Shown: in pieces, positions 36,394-47,807 of the stretch
Numbering within the stretch: position 1 is the first letter of the stretch
Layout: every line of letters begins with the position of its first letter
Assembly: GCF_013369385.1 (NCBI RefSeq)
Contig: NZ_SZTO01000010.1
Span: 1-64,000 of the forward strand
DNA: 64,000 bases
Reading direction: 5' to 3'
Source of the DNA: Vibrio sp. 05-20-BW147
Lineage (GTDB): Bacteria > Pseudomonadota > Gammaproteobacteria > Enterobacterales > Vibrionaceae
Notes under the pieces: model-generated
Seen by the model: the letters and a program-made list of their open reading frames with translations, nothing else
Told to the model about the DNA's origin: nothing
The model's database searches: none
Made by a program: the position numbers and the translations under genes

Positions 36394-37014
36394 TTAGACC
36401 ATGGACTTGAGCGCTTCACGGATCAGCTGTTCGCTGGTCATATCCGGTTTAGCAATCTGCGACACTACTTTTGATGCCTGTACAGGCTTATATCCCAACG
36501 CCAAGAGCGCGCTGACCGCTTCTTCTTCTGCGCTGTTACTGCTTGTACTGCCTGAATCGATTGGCGCTGCATCGGTAAATGGCGTGAACAGATCACCAGC
36601 GCTCCAGCCTTTCAAACGATCTTTCATCTCAACTACAAGACGTTCTGCGGTCTTCTTACCAACACCCGGCAATTTGACCAACGTGGAAATGTCTTCTCTT
36701 TCTACCGACGCCACAAATTGGCTTGCTGTCATGCCCGATAAAATGGCCAAACCCAGTTTTGGTCCCACCCCGTTGGCTTTGATGACTTCTCTAAACAGCG
36801 CTCGTTCTTTAACGGTATTGAAGCCATAAAGCAGCTGAGCATCTTCACGCACCACAAAATGAGTATAGATAATGGCTTCTTCCCCGATATTCGGAAGCTC
36901 ATAGAAACAACTCATTGGCATCTGAACTTCATAGCCAATGCCATTAACTTCAATCAACAATTCAGGGGGTTGTTTTTCCAGCAGAATGCCGCGAAGACGT
37001 CCGATCACGTTCAA
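36394..37014 (-). CDS. ruvA: Holliday junction-binding protein RuvA
   Basis: 206 residues. N-terminal OB fold ([23 protein letters not shown]), then helix-hairpin-helix motifs including [19 protein letters not shown], an acidic flexible linker and C-terminal UBA-like domain ([16 protein letters not shown]) that touches RuvB. Same strand as ruvC and ruvB. Confidence 0.97.
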   Translation of the reverse strand: MNVIGRLRGILLEKQPPELLIEVNGIGYEVQMPMSCFYELPNIGEEAIIYTHFVVREDAQLLYGFNTVKERALFREVIKANGVGPKLGLAILSGMTASQFVASVEREDISTLVKLPGVGKKTAERLVVEMKDRLKGWSAGDLFTPFTDAAPIDSGSTSSNSAEEEAVSALLALGYKPVQASKVVSQIAKPDMTSEQLIREALKSMV

Positions 37015-37045
37015 TACTCTTTAGAAATGAATTTGCGACAGGATA

Positions 37046-37077
37046 ATAAAGAACTGGATAGACATCCAGTTCTTTAT
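37046..37077 (-). terminator. 14-bp stem-loop between ruvC and ruvA
   Basis: ATAAAGAACTGGAT-AGAC-ATCCAGTTCTTTAT, perfect pairing. On the minus strand it follows ruvC and has a TATT tail, so it could end or reduce ruvC transcription and separate ruvC from ruvAB. Confidence 0.65.
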
Positions 37078-37097
37078 CTCATAAAACGGACACAAGA

Positions 37098-37619
37098 CTA
37101 ACGATAACGGCCTCGTTTAGCACTGGTCGCCTGCCCGGCTAAGGCAATGAGGGTTTTATTGGTATTGGCGTGACAAATGGCAACACCTAACGCATCGGCC
37201 GCGTCCGCCTGGGGTTTAGCGGGTAACTTGAGCATATGTTGCACCATGTGTTGCACCTGTGCTTTATCAGCCCCACCCGTGCCTACCACGGCTTGCTTAA
37301 TCAAACGAGCTGCGTATTCGTAAACTGGCAAATCGTGATTCACGGCAGAAACGATCGCCGCACCACGCGCTTGGCCAAGTTTGAGTGCTGAGTCGGCATT
37401 TTTCGCCATGAAGACCTGTTCGATGGCAAACGCATCCGGCTGAAACTGAGTAATAATCTCCGTTACACCCGCATAAATTTGCTTTAAACGACCAGGTAAA
37501 TCTTTTTCTGATGTACGAATACAACCACTGCCAAGATATTGCAGGTGTCGGCCATTTTGGCGAATCACACCATAGCCAGTAACGCGAGAGCCTGGGTCAA
37601 TTCCTAGAATAATCGACAT
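37098..37619 (-). CDS. ruvC: Holliday junction resolvase RuvC
   Basis: 173 residues from the ATG at 37619, with GGAAG upstream; the longer frame to 37646 is not needed. RNase H-like fold with the acidic active site: Asp in [13 protein letters not shown], Glu in [10 protein letters not shown] and the Asp pair in [15 protein letters not shown]. Cleaves junctions at the RuvAB-bound crossover. Length matches the family. Confidence 0.97.
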   Translation of the reverse strand: MSIILGIDPGSRVTGYGVIRQNGRHLQYLGSGCIRTSEKDLPGRLKQIYAGVTEIITQFQPDAFAIEQVFMAKNADSALKLGQARGAAIVSAVNHDLPVYEYAARLIKQAVVGTGGADKAQVQHMVQHMLKLPAKPQADAADALGVAICHANTNKTLIALAGQATSAKRGRYR

Positions 37620-37646
37620 GACACTTCCTATCTGTTCCTTAAACAA

Positions 37647-37673
37647 AAACTCCCGCGTTTGCGGGAGTTTTTT
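37647..37673. terminator. Terminator of aspS
   Basis: AAACTCCCGC-GTTT-GCGGGAGTTT with T or A runs on both sides, in the aspS-ruvC gap. Confidence 0.88.
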
Positions 37674-37685
37674 AACGCTTATTGC

Positions 37686-39464
37686 TTATTCTGCGCTTTT
37701 TTCTTTTGCAACCGTCACGGCAATCGCAAGCTCTTCAAGTGCTGCTGGGTTAGCCACACTTGGTGCATCTGTCATCAGACACGCGGCTGCCGTTGTTTTC
37801 GGGAACGCGATAACGTCACGAATGTTCTCGGTACCACACAGTAGCATGACAAGGCGGTCTAGACCGAATGCAAGACCTGCGTGCGGAGGCGTACCGAATT
37901 TCAGTGCGTCCAATAGGAAGCCAAATTTCAGTTTTTGCTCGTCAGCATCGATACCAAGAATATCGAATACCGCTGCCTGCATTTCTGCGTTGTGAATACG
38001 TACAGAACCACCGCCCACTTCGTAGCCGTTGAGAACCATGTCGTACGCATTTGAAATCGCTGGCGCTGGGTTTGCTTTGAGCTCTTCAGCGGTCAGACCT
38101 AGAGGCGATGTGAATGGGTGGTGCATCGCGTGTAAGTTGCCTTCGTCGTCTTCTTCGAACATTGGGAAGTCAACAACCCACAGTGGAGCCCAAGAACCTT
38201 CTTTGGTTAGGCCAAGGTCTTTACCCAGTTTTAGACGAAGTGCGCCCAGCGCTTCAGAAACAACATTTGCGCGATCCGCACCAAATAGGATGATGTCACC
38301 CGATTCTGCTTGAGTGCGCTCTAGAATACCGTTGATTACGTCTTCGCTTAGGAATTTCGCGACTGGAGATTGGATACCTTCCATGCCAGCTGCACGGTCG
38401 TTAACCTTCATCCATGCTAGGCCTTTAGCACCGTAGATGCTTACAAAGGCAGTGTACTCATCGATTTGCTTACGAGTAAGCTCAGCACCACCAGGCACAC
38501 GGATAACGGCCACACGACCTTTCTCATCGTTAGCAGGGCCAGAGAACACTTTGAAATCAACGTCTTTAACAAGGTCAGCAACGTCTACTAGCTCTAGTGG
38601 GTTACGTAGATCTGGTTTGTCAGAGCCGAAACGACGAATCGCTTCGCTAAACGGCATAACTGGGAATTCACCTAGGTCAACGTTCAGTAACTCTAGCCAC
38701 ATTTCGCGAACCATTTTTTCCGTCACTGCACGTACTTGATCAGACGTCATGAATGACGTTTCGATATCGATCTGCGTGAATTCTGGCTGACGGTCTGCAC
38801 GTAGGTCTTCGTCACGGAAACACTTAACGATTTGGTAGTAACGGTCAAAGCCAGACATCATAAGCAGCTGTTTGAACAGCTGTGGAGATTGAGGAAGTGC
38901 GTAGAAGCTGCCTTTGTGAACACGGCTTGGTACTAGGTAGTCACGCGCGCCTTCTGGTGTCGCTTTGGTTAGTACTGGCGTTTCAATGTCTAGGAAACCG
39001 TTGTCATCGAGGAAACGACGAACAAAGCTAGACGCTTTTGCACGTAGCTTGATGCGGTCGCTCATTTCTGGACGACGTAAGTCTAGGTAGCGGTACTTCA
39101 GGCGTTGCTCTTCCGAGTTCTTCTGGTTGAAGTCGAGAGGCAGCACGTCAGAACGGTTGATGATTTCAAGACCTTTAGCCAAGATCTCTACTTCACCCGT
39201 TGCCATTTCTTTATTCACTTGGCTTTCAGGACGAGTGCGAACTTCACCCGTTAGCTTGATACAGAATTCATTCCGCAGTTGGCTTGCCACTGCATACGCA
39301 TCAGCCATATCTGGATCAACAACTACCTGAACGATACCTTCACGATCTCGCATATCAATAAAAATAAGACCGCCTAAATCACGACGACGGTTAACCCAGC
39401 CGCAAAGTTCTACAGTTTGTCCTGCAAGGGACTTGTTCAGGTGACCACAGTAATGGGTACGCAT
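37686..39464 (-). CDS. aspS: Aspartyl-tRNA synthetase (bacterial, with GAD insertion)
   Basis: 592 residues, usual for the bacterial class IIb enzyme. N-terminal OB anticodon-binding domain ([27 protein letters not shown]), class II motif 2 in [19 protein letters not shown], a GAD insertion in the middle, and motif 3 [15 protein letters not shown]. Charges tRNA-Asp. It lies upstream of ruvC on the same strand but has its own terminator. Confidence 0.98.
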   Translation of the reverse strand: MRTHYCGHLNKSLAGQTVELCGWVNRRRDLGGLIFIDMRDREGIVQVVVDPDMADAYAVASQLRNEFCIKLTGEVRTRPESQVNKEMATGEVEILAKGLEIINRSDVLPLDFNQKNSEEQRLKYRYLDLRRPEMSDRIKLRAKASSFVRRFLDDNGFLDIETPVLTKATPEGARDYLVPSRVHKGSFYALPQSPQLFKQLLMMSGFDRYYQIVKCFRDEDLRADRQPEFTQIDIETSFMTSDQVRAVTEKMVREMWLELLNVDLGEFPVMPFSEAIRRFGSDKPDLRNPLELVDVADLVKDVDFKVFSGPANDEKGRVAVIRVPGGAELTRKQIDEYTAFVSIYGAKGLAWMKVNDRAAGMEGIQSPVAKFLSEDVINGILERTQAESGDIILFGADRANVVSEALGALRLKLGKDLGLTKEGSWAPLWVVDFPMFEEDDEGNLHAMHHPFTSPLGLTAEELKANPAPAISNAYDMVLNGYEVGGGSVRIHNAEMQAAVFDILGIDADEQKLKFGFLLDALKFGTPPHAGLAFGLDRLVMLLCGTENIRDVIAFPKTTAAACLMTDAPSVANPAALEELAIAVTVAKEKSAE

Positions 39465-39720
39465 AATGAAATTCCCAATCTCTCTAAAATTGTTAACTAC
39501 TCTCTGTCGGTCATTTTCTCAACAGAGCAAAGGTCCATTTATACGCTGAATGTCGGTGAAAATCGACTAGTCAGAATACAATTTATTGCGTTTTATCATG
39601 CATTGATGCTTTTTGATACAGCAACTGCTCAAAAGCACATCAAATGTGAAAAATTGGTCGGGATTATAACGCGAAACTACCGATTTCAGCAAAACTCTCG
39701 TACAGTGAGGCTAGGAATAA

Positions 39721-40602
39721 ATGCAGCGAGAAACCATGAACACGCTTCCTCTTCGATTGGGTCTGACCATGTGGTCACACAATCAGTGGCAACAAGACTT
39801 TTATGGCTCGGGGACCAAACCCGCAGAACGGCTGGAAAAGTACGCACAGGTCTTTCACACTGTCGAAGGCAACACGACCTTCTACGCAACGCCAAATACA
39901 CCAACCGTACTCAACTGGCGCGCGGCCACGCATGACGATTTTCGTTTCACCTTTAAGTTGCCAAAGCAGATTACCCACCAGCAGATGCTTAAAGGCTCTC
40001 AGGGTTTGTTACGCGAGTTTTTGAGTGTCATGGAACCGCTGCACCCGCGTATTGGTCAATGGACAATCCAACTTCCCGCGGCTTTTTCACCAGAGCATTT
40101 ACCGCTGCTACAACGTTTCTGCTCTTACTTTCCCGAAGGGTTTCCGCTGGGAATCGAAGTGCGTCATTTGGCTTTTTTTGCGAAAGGAGAGGATGAGAAA
40201 CGCTTGAATCAATGGTTAATGGAAACAAAGATTGATCGCATCATCATGGATAGCCGTCCGGTTTTCGCTGCTCCAGCAACAACCGAGGCCGTTATCGATG
40301 CGCACCAGAAAAAACCAAAGGTGCCCGTTCACGCCATCGCGACGGCTGAGCATCCAATGATTCGCTTTATTGGTCATCCCGATCTAGAGAGCAACCTGCC
40401 CTTCTTTTCCCCTTGGCTCAGCAAATTACCCCTTTGGATTGCCGAGGGTAAGCAACCGTATTTGATGATCCACACACCAGATAACGTAGAAGGCCCCCAG
40501 TTAGCCAAACGACTTTACCAACAATTACAGCAACAAGTGAAACTGCCCAATCTGTCTGATTTTCCTGCCAATAGTGGCAATAGCCAAATACAGATGTTCT
40601 AA
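39721..40602 (+). CDS. DUF72 (YecE) family protein
   Basis: 293 residues; AGGA before the ATG at 39721 favours this start, while an ATG five codons later is also possible. The DUF72 TIM-barrel family signature is seen in GLTMWSHNQWQQDFY, EGNTTFYATP, RFTFKLPKQITH and LGIEVRH. Function is not established; a role linked to nucleic acid or Fe-S metabolism has been suggested only from context. It faces away from aspS. Confidence 0.85.
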   Translation: MQRETMNTLPLRLGLTMWSHNQWQQDFYGSGTKPAERLEKYAQVFHTVEGNTTFYATPNTPTVLNWRAATHDDFRFTFKLPKQITHQQMLKGSQGLLREFLSVMEPLHPRIGQWTIQLPAAFSPEHLPLLQRFCSYFPEGFPLGIEVRHLAFFAKGEDEKRLNQWLMETKIDRIIMDSRPVFAAPATTEAVIDAHQKKPKVPVHAIATAEHPMIRFIGHPDLESNLPFFSPWLSKLPLWIAEGKQPYLMIHTPDNVEGPQLAKRLYQQLQQQVKLPNLSDFPANSGNSQIQMF

Positions 40603-40691
40603 GCCGTGTCTTGCAATGCATGACAGCTTGAGGAAATTCCCCTAAAATACGCGCCTTTTTACCGCCTATGTGAAAATAGGCAGCTTGTTAG

Positions 40692-41439
<748 letters not shown>

Positions 41440-41441
<2 letters not shown>

Positions 41442-41544
41442 CGAGAAGCGAGAAGCGAGAAGCGAGAAGCGAGAAGCGAGAAGCGAGAAGCGAGAAGCGA
41501 GAAGCGAGAAGCGAGAAGCGAGAAGCGAGAAGCGAGAAGCGAGA
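41440..41544. repeat. 7-bp tandem repeat AGCGAGA, 15 perfect copies
   Basis: Fifteen exact copies in a row directly after cmoA; the cmoA stop TAG uses the first two bases of the array. It ends 57 nt before the cmoB start. A unit of seven cannot be part of a reading frame without stops in the long term, and no ORF uses it. Copy number is expected to vary between strains, and the polypurine tract could influence cmoB translation or mRNA stability. Inference only. Confidence 0.95.
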
Positions 41545-41601
41545 AAGTCTTAACGTTTCGCATTTAGTGTCAATTTTTAATTTATTACTCAGTGAAAAAC
41601 G

Positions 41602-42573
41602 ATGTTTAATTTTGCTAATTTTTACCAGTTAATCGCTCAAGACACTCGTCTTCAGCCATGGCTAAACGTTCTACCTCAACAGCTAACAGATTGGCAAAAT
41701 GCTGAGCATGGTGATTTCCCTCGCTGGTTAAAAGCACTCAATAAGATCCCAAAAGGCGCACCCGATCAGATAGACATTAAGCACTCTGTCACCATTAGCA
41801 ATGACACCCCGTTCCATCAAGGCGAGTTGAAGAAGCTTGAAAGCTTGCTGCGTACTTTCCACCCTTGGCGCAAAGGCCCTTATACCGTTCACGGCATTCA
41901 TATTGACACCGAATGGCGCAGTGACTGGAAATGGGACCGTGTTCTGCCTCATATTTCACCATTGAAAAATCGCAGCGTGCTGGATGTTGGCTGTGGCAAT
42001 GGTTATCACATGTGGCGCATGTTGGGTGAAGGCGCACGTCTGTGCGTGGGTATTGATCCATCACACCTGTTTTTAATTCAGTTTGAAGCGATCCGTAAGT
42101 TAATGGGTGGCGATCAACGTGCACACCTGCTGCCATTGGGTATTGAACAGCTACCAAAACTTGAAGCGTTCGATACCGTTTTCAGCATGGGGGTGTTGTA
42201 TCACCGTCGCTCTCCGCTTGATCACTTAATTCAACTGAAAGATCAGCTTGTCTCAGGCGGTGAATTGATTCTGGAAACCTTGGTGATTGAAGGGGATGAA
42301 ACCGCCGTTTTGGTTCCCAAGGAGCGCTACGCTCAAATGCGCAATGTGTATTTCTTCCCTTCGGCTCGCGCTTTAAAAGTGTGGTTAGAATTGGTTGGCT
42401 TTGAAGACGTGCGCATCGTGGACGAAAACGTCACCTCTGTCGACGAGCAACGCACCACCAATTGGATGACTCACAATTCACTGCCTGATTATCTCGATCA
42501 GAATGACCCGAGCAAAACGGTGGAAGGTTATCCAGCACCTCGCCGCGCAATTTTGGTGGCGAAAAAGCCATAA
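41602..42573 (+). CDS. cmoB: tRNA U34 carboxymethyltransferase CmoB
   Basis: 323 residues. Rossmann SAM-binding motif [20 protein letters not shown], then [20 protein letters not shown] and [12 protein letters not shown]. It transfers the carboxymethyl group of carboxy-SAM made by CmoA to 5-hydroxyuridine 34. It follows cmoA in an operon-like order, with the 7-bp repeat array between them. Confidence 0.97.
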   Translation: MFNFANFYQLIAQDTRLQPWLNVLPQQLTDWQNAEHGDFPRWLKALNKIPKGAPDQIDIKHSVTISNDTPFHQGELKKLESLLRTFHPWRKGPYTVHGIHIDTEWRSDWKWDRVLPHISPLKNRSVLDVGCGNGYHMWRMLGEGARLCVGIDPSHLFLIQFEAIRKLMGGDQRAHLLPLGIEQLPKLEAFDTVFSMGVLYHRRSPLDHLIQLKDQLVSGGELILETLVIEGDETAVLVPKERYAQMRNVYFFPSARALKVWLELVGFEDVRIVDENVTSVDEQRTTNWMTHNSLPDYLDQNDPSKTVEGYPAPRRAILVAKKP

Positions 42574-42623
42574 TTGACACGGTTTTGACTCAATAATTTG
42601 AGTATCACTAAACCCTAACAAGA

Positions 42624-42646
42624 GGATGCTTCACGCATCCTTTTTT
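42624..42646 (+). terminator. Intrinsic terminator of cmoB
   Basis: GGATGC-TTCAC-GCATCC followed by TTTTTT. Confidence 0.92.
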
Positions 42647-42705
42647 ATACGCTACACTCCTCTTTACAATAACTTATTCCCCTAATTCACTTTTTAAGGC
42701 ATTCA

Positions 42706-43452
42706 ATGTTTATAAGATTGACGCCAGTACTCGCTCTCGTTTTGTTATCTGGCTGTACTTTAACCAATGGTGAGCAATATCATCAGAAAACCCTGACCGC
42801 CCTCCAAGACTCTGAGGCTCGTATTACGAATAAGATAGAGAATCTCACTCTGCAATCCTCAAACCAAGTCGATTACATCGAGAGCCTTGAGACTCAAATT
42901 ACCGAGTTACAAAAACAAGTTGAACATCTTCAATTGACTCAACAGCAAAGTTTGGCGTCGTCTGAAGAGAAAAAACCAGAACCTAAAGTCATTGCCGCGC
43001 CACCTGCACCAGCCAAAAATCAAATCATTCTTGGTGCGATAGAGAAAGTGACTATCGACTCTATTAATCAGTCATTTGATGCCCGTGTCGACACTGGTGC
43101 TACCACATCATCACTCAATGCCGTGGACATCGAAATGTTCGAGCGCAATGGTAAAGATTGGGTTCGCTTCCACCTCTCAGATCCCGAACAACCTGCTACA
43201 GAACAAAACTGGATTGAAGCCCCCGTTATTCGCTATGTGAAGATTCGTCAATCGACCAATGACGATACTGAACGACGCGCGGTGGTTGAACTGTGGGTCA
43301 AAGTAGGCGCAATCAAAGAGAAAGCACAATTTACATTGGCAGATCGCTCACAAATGAGTCATCCCGTTCTTCTAGGGCGTGAGTTTATTCGCGATATTGC
43401 TCTTGTAGACGTCAGTCGCAGTTACATTCAAACCGGACAAAAGAAAAAATAG
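42706..43452 (+). CDS. Retropepsin-like / ATP-dependent zinc protease family lipoprotein (RloA-like)
   Basis: 248 residues. Lipoprotein signal LVLLSGC (Cys about 17), a coiled coil (about 30-80), then the family domain with the active Asp in FDARVDTGATTSSLNAVDIEMF and LADRSQMSHPVLLGREFIRD at the end. This DUF785-type domain is predicted to be a retropepsin-like aspartic peptidase. It heads a three-gene run (8 nt to the next) with a transglutaminase-like membrane protein and an ATP-grasp ligase. Such clusters are linked to osmotic stress and RimK-like peptide modification in the literature as I recall it. Confidence 0.85.
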   Translation: MFIRLTPVLALVLLSGCTLTNGEQYHQKTLTALQDSEARITNKIENLTLQSSNQVDYIESLETQITELQKQVEHLQLTQQQSLASSEEKKPEPKVIAAPPAPAKNQIILGAIEKVTIDSINQSFDARVDTGATTSSLNAVDIEMFERNGKDWVRFHLSDPEQPATEQNWIEAPVIRYVKIRQSTNDDTERRAVVELWVKVGAIKEKAQFTLADRSQMSHPVLLGREFIRDIALVDVSRSYIQTGQKKK

Positions 43453-43459
43453 GTAGGCT

Positions 43460-44965
43460 ATGACTTCCCGAGTTCCTTTTTATCTCTCTATCATCCTGCT
43501 GATTGTCGCAGGAATAACACTCAGCGTGTTTCGCCATCAAACCTATGGCGTGCCATGGACGCCCGGCGAAAGCCGCCAGATCTGGGATATTGAAGCGCGT
43601 ATCGAGTTCAATGCCAGTGGTCAAGAGGTCAAAGCCTCGTTGGCTGCGCCTCATACGCAAAATGGTTTTACGTTGATCAACGAAACGGCATCCTCTCCGG
43701 GTTATGGTGTTTCATACGTCAATACGGCTTCGGGCCGCCGCGCCGAGTGGTCGATCCGTCAGGCGAGTGGCCCACAAACGATTTACTACAAAACGCAGTT
43801 TCTCGTCGACCCACAGGCAAAAGTGACTGTACAACCGCCCACTGAGCCGATCAACAAACCGACCTATTCCAATCCGGAACAAACCGCCGCACAAGCTCTG
43901 ATTGACCGCGCGATGGCTCGCTCATCTGATAACATCACGTTCACGCGCGAGTTGATCAAGACACTCAACGATCCCGAAAGCCAAAACGCAGCGCTACTGC
44001 TTAACAACGCTGACCGTGCCACCACTATTTACAAACTTCTGTCGACTGCCGATGTTCAAAGCAAGCTGGTTGGCGTGATTTCTTTGGAAGATGGCCGTCG
44101 TCGCCAAACGATTGAATCGATGATTCAAGTGTGGGATGGGCAATCTTGGGTTCTATTCTCGCCAAACTCTGAGCAACACGCTGACCAAGGCAACTTGCTG
44201 GTATGGGATGATTCTAACGTATCGCTGTTAGATTTGGTCGGTGGTCAAAATAGCCAAGTGCATTTCTCGATGATTGCGCAAGACATTTCACCGCAAGCGG
44301 CAACCAACAACAAAGTGGAAGCCGATGGCCTACTGAACCTCTCAATTCACAGCTTACCTCTCGAAGAACAAGCGATGTTTAAGACCATTATGTTGGTGCC
44401 GATTGGCGCACTCATTGTGGTGTTCTTGCGCGTCATCATTGGTTTGAAAACATCCGGCACCTTTATGCCCGTACTGATTGCCGTGGCGTTTGTACAGACG
44501 CAACTGGTGACGGGGATTGTCGGTTTCTTATTGATTGTGGGTACGGGTTTGATCATTCGTAGCTACCTCTCCAAACTGAACTTGCTGTTGGTTGCGCGGA
44601 TATCTGCGGTCATTATTACCGTTATTCTGATTATTTCCATATTCACCGTTGTGGCATTCAAAATTGGTTTAACTGAAGGCCTTTCTATCACCTTCTTCCC
44701 GATGATCATCTTGTCATGGACCATCGAACGTATGTCCATCTTGTGGGAAGAAGAAGGCGCGAAAGAGGTGGTACTGCAAGGCGGTGGTTCACTGTTTACC
44801 GCAGTATTGGTTTACCTTGGCATGACTAACCCATACATCCAGCACCTGACCTTCAACTTTATTGGTCTGCAGCTTGTTGTACTGGCAGCGATTCTATTAC
44901 TGGGTACTTACACCGGTTACCGCATCACCGAGTTGCGTCGCTTCAAACCACTGGCAGAGGATTAA
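43460..44965 (+). CDS. UUP1-type membrane protein with inactive transglutaminase domain (RloB-like)
   Basis: 501 residues. N-terminal TM anchor (FYLSIILLIVAGITLSVF), a periplasmic region of about 330 residues with transglutaminase-like character (RRQTIESMIQVWDGQSWVLF) and no complete Cys-His-Asp triad that I can see, then about seven TM helices (MFKTIMLVPIGALIVVFLRV to QLVVLAAILLLGTYTGY). Matches 'inactive transglutaminase fused to 7 transmembrane helices'. Between the peptidase-like and ATP-grasp genes, with 3 nt to the latter. Confidence 0.85.
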   Translation: MTSRVPFYLSIILLIVAGITLSVFRHQTYGVPWTPGESRQIWDIEARIEFNASGQEVKASLAAPHTQNGFTLINETASSPGYGVSYVNTASGRRAEWSIRQASGPQTIYYKTQFLVDPQAKVTVQPPTEPINKPTYSNPEQTAAQALIDRAMARSSDNITFTRELIKTLNDPESQNAALLLNNADRATTIYKLLSTADVQSKLVGVISLEDGRRRQTIESMIQVWDGQSWVLFSPNSEQHADQGNLLVWDDSNVSLLDLVGGQNSQVHFSMIAQDISPQAATNNKVEADGLLNLSIHSLPLEEQAMFKTIMLVPIGALIVVFLRVIIGLKTSGTFMPVLIAVAFVQTQLVTGIVGFLLIVGTGLIIRSYLSKLNLLLVARISAVIITVILIISIFTVVAFKIGLTEGLSITFFPMIILSWTIERMSILWEEEGAKEVVLQGGGSLFTAVLVYLGMTNPYIQHLTFNFIGLQLVVLAAILLLGTYTGYRITELRRFKPLAED

Positions 44966-44968
44966 TCT

Positions 44969-45961
44969 ATGTTCTCCTTTTTGTCTAAGTACACATCGCC
45001 GATGAAGCTGCGACGCAAAGGGATCATGGGAATGAATAAGCGTAATCACGCTTATATTGGTCGCTATAATGACCGTTCCAAATACCCTTTGGTGGATGAC
45101 AAGCTCAAAACCAAGATCATCGCGCAACGAGCGGGCTGTACAGTGCCACAGTTGATTGGCGTGATCAGCAATCAGGCCGATGTGAAACGCATTCACGAAA
45201 TGGTCAAAGATTGGCCCGGGTTTGTGATCAAACCCGCTCGTGGTAGTGGCGGTAAAGGCATTCTTGTGGTGACCTCGCACAAAGAGGGCGTTTACACCAA
45301 ACCTTCGGGTTCCACCATCAACAAAGAAGAGATTGAACGTCATATTTCTAATGCGCTGGCGGGGCTATTCTCTCTTGGTGGTAAGAACGATGTCGCCGTG
45401 GTTGAGAACTTAATTAAGTTTGATAACTGCTTTGACGGCTTCAGCTTCGAAGGGGTGCCCGATGTGCGGATCATCGTATTCAAAGGCTACCCTGTGATGG
45501 CGATGATGCGTTGCTCAACGGCCGCGTCTGATGGAAAAGCCAACTTGCACCAAGGTGCGGTTGGGGTAGGTATTGATATTGCGACGGGGAAAGCGATTCG
45601 TGCCGTGCAGTTCAACCAACCTGTCACTCACCATCCAGATACAGGAAAAGATCTTGCCACTTTGCAAGTGCCTCATTGGCAACGTTTGTTGACCTTGGCA
45701 GCCAGTGCGTGGGAAATGACCGGACTGGGTTATCTCGGTACCGATATGGTGTTGGATAAAGAAGAAGGACCAATGGTATTGGAACTCAACGCTCGCCCTG
45801 GTCTAGCGATTCAAATTGCCAACGGTGCAGGGCTTTTACCACGCTTACACCATATTGAGAACTTGGGCGCACCACTGGTCTATCCCTCAGCGGAAGAGCG
45901 CGTCGCGTATTCAATGCGTCAATTTGGCGCAAAACAAGATTTTGATAGCAGCGCAAGCTAG
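44969..45961 (+). CDS. Alpha-L-glutamate ligase-like ATP-grasp protein (RimK-like)
   Basis: 330 residues. ATP-grasp fold: GFVIKPARGSGGKGILVV as the P-loop-like lid, EEIERHISNALAGLFSLGG, and the Mg-binding end PMVLELNARPGLAIQIANG. Homologous to RimK/CphA-type ligases that add amino acids to carboxylates. Substrate unknown. Last gene of the cluster; an intrinsic terminator follows. Confidence 0.87.
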   Translation: MFSFLSKYTSPMKLRRKGIMGMNKRNHAYIGRYNDRSKYPLVDDKLKTKIIAQRAGCTVPQLIGVISNQADVKRIHEMVKDWPGFVIKPARGSGGKGILVVTSHKEGVYTKPSGSTINKEEIERHISNALAGLFSLGGKNDVAVVENLIKFDNCFDGFSFEGVPDVRIIVFKGYPVMAMMRCSTAASDGKANLHQGAVGVGIDIATGKAIRAVQFNQPVTHHPDTGKDLATLQVPHWQRLLTLAASAWEMTGLGYLGTDMVLDKEEGPMVLELNARPGLAIQIANGAGLLPRLHHIENLGAPLVYPSAEERVAYSMRQFGAKQDFDSSAS

Positions 45962-45989
45962 ATCAATTCTTGCGTCACTTATACGATAC

Positions 45990-46018
45990 ACGCCCGCGAT
46001 GATTGCGGGCGTTTTCTT
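45990..46018 (+). terminator. Intrinsic terminator after the ATP-grasp gene
   Basis: ACGCCCGC-GATGATT-GCGGGCGT followed by TTTCTT. The same GCCCGCGATGAT core recurs in the terminator at 50.5 kb. Confidence 0.88.
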
Positions 46019-46085
46019 GTTGGCCATTTGAGCGCAGTGGCGTATTTTTATCCTAAAACGTCGACAACGACACTCTTAACAACGG

Positions 46086-47726
46086 TTAAACCACTGGCAT
46101 AGTTTCCTTCTCCGCACAAACCAAACCCGCATAGTGCGCTTTAATCGCATCGGCGATTTTCTCCGCAATCATGATAGTTGGCGCGTTGGTGTTTGCGCCA
46201 ATCAAGGTCGGCATAATGGAGGCATCCACCACTCTTAGCCCCGCCAAGCCATGAACTCTGAGCTGATGATCAACCACGGCCAGCGGATCACTTGCCACGC
46301 CCATTTTGCACGTGCCAACCGGATGATATTGTGTATCGGCTCGGTTGCGGATGTCCTGCTCTATCGCTTTGTCATCCGAGGCATCAACGGGATAAAAGCT
46401 CTCCCCTCGAATGTCATCAAACGCCGAGCTCTCCAACATTTGCTGCTGTTTTTTCCAGCCTTTGATCATGATTTCCATATCTTCTGGATGCGTAAAAAAC
46501 GCCGGGTCAATGCGGGGCACATCGTAAGGGTTGGCGCTGTTCAGTTTGACGCGGCCAACACTTTTTGGGCGTAATAAAGTCACATGGCTACTAAAGCCGT
46601 GGCTTGCATGAATTTTCCGCGCATGATCGTCCACTACAGCCACGACAAAAACAAACTCCAGATCGGGGATCTCTACGCTGTCATCAGAGCATAAGAAGCC
46701 GATCCCCTCAGCAAAATTGCTGCTCATTTTACCCGTCCGTTGCGTGATCCATTGTGGTAATGCTTTGGTCAATTCCGACGCCATACGAAGTGAGACACCA
46801 AAGGTATCGCGCTTGGCACTGCAACGATAGGTATGAACTAAGTCAATGTGGTCTTGCAAGTTCTCCCCCACCCCGGGCAATGAGTGAACTTGCTGAATAC
46901 CATATGGCTGTAAATCCTTCTTCGCCCCGACGCCCGAAAGCAAAAGCAGTTGTGGAGAGCCAAACGCGCCAGCAGATAAAATCACTTCTCGCTTACAGCG
47001 GATCTGAAACGTGTGGCCTTTTTGGCCATATTCGACGCCAACAGCTCTCTTGCCGTCAAAGAGAATTTTATGGGTGGTCGCTTGAGTTAACACCGTTAAA
47101 TTTGGCCTGTCCAAATGAGGAGTAAGATACGCTTTGGCGGCACTGCACCTTTCACCATTGATTTGTGTTACTTGAGTGGCCATCGCTCCCAACTGCTGCG
47201 CGCCATTGATGTCGGGATTGCGTGGAACGCCTATCGACTCGCAAGCGGCTAAATAACGTTCCAACACGTCACTCGGTGAGCGTAAATTAGTGACATTCAA
47301 AGGGCCACCTTGGCCATGAAATTCATCACGATGAATCTCGTTGTTCTCCGCTTTTTTGAAATAGGGTAAGCAGTCGTCATAACTCCAACCGACGTTTCCC
47401 AAACTCGCCCATAAGTCGTAGTCGTATCGATGCCCTCTGGCGTACATCATGGCATTGATAGAACTGGAACCGCCTAACGTTTTGCCCCGCGGTTGATACC
47501 CTTTTCTACCATTCAAACCTGCTTGTGGGATGGTTTCAAACCCCCAATTGTTTATTTTGGTGGGCATCATCGCCACCATGCCAACAGGTGTATGAATGAG
47601 AGGGCTGCTATCTTTGCCCCCCGCTTCCAGCAAACAGACGGTGACGTCAGGATCTTCCGTCAATCGAGACGCCAACACACAACCGGCAGAGCCGCCACCG
47701 ACAACAATAAAATCATATTCCTTCAT
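46086..47726 (-). CDS. GMC-family FAD alcohol oxidoreductase (choline dehydrogenase-like)
   Basis: 546 residues. FAD motif DFIVVGGGSAGCVLASRL at the N-terminus, GMC signature 1 in GKTLGGSSSINAMMYARG, signature 2 in GAFGSPQLLLLSGVG and active-site His in YHPVGTCKMG. Membrane-linked oxidation of an alcohol to an aldehyde is the likely reaction. It lies 81 nt after an aldehyde dehydrogenase on the same strand, which fits a two-step alcohol oxidation. It is unlike BetA because no betaine genes are adjacent. Confidence 0.88.
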   Translation of the reverse strand: MKEYDFIVVGGGSAGCVLASRLTEDPDVTVCLLEAGGKDSSPLIHTPVGMVAMMPTKINNWGFETIPQAGLNGRKGYQPRGKTLGGSSSINAMMYARGHRYDYDLWASLGNVGWSYDDCLPYFKKAENNEIHRDEFHGQGGPLNVTNLRSPSDVLERYLAACESIGVPRNPDINGAQQLGAMATQVTQINGERCSAAKAYLTPHLDRPNLTVLTQATTHKILFDGKRAVGVEYGQKGHTFQIRCKREVILSAGAFGSPQLLLLSGVGAKKDLQPYGIQQVHSLPGVGENLQDHIDLVHTYRCSAKRDTFGVSLRMASELTKALPQWITQRTGKMSSNFAEGIGFLCSDDSVEIPDLEFVFVVAVVDDHARKIHASHGFSSHVTLLRPKSVGRVKLNSANPYDVPRIDPAFFTHPEDMEIMIKGWKKQQQMLESSAFDDIRGESFYPVDASDDKAIEQDIRNRADTQYHPVGTCKMGVASDPLAVVDHQLRVHGLAGLRVVDASIMPTLIGANTNAPTIMIAEKIADAIKAHYAGLVCAEKETMPVV

Positions 47727-47807
47727 GCTCTCTCCTCTACCTCGACTGGGTATTTCTGTTTTAAGACGTTTTCAACGCCATCAGTACGGTTGAAGCTGTT
47801 TTAAAAA

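Noticed and set aside
39417..39935. 172-residue plus-strand ORF
   Set aside because: It overlaps the aspS start antisense and the DUF72 gene in another frame; the DUF72 frame is the clear family match.
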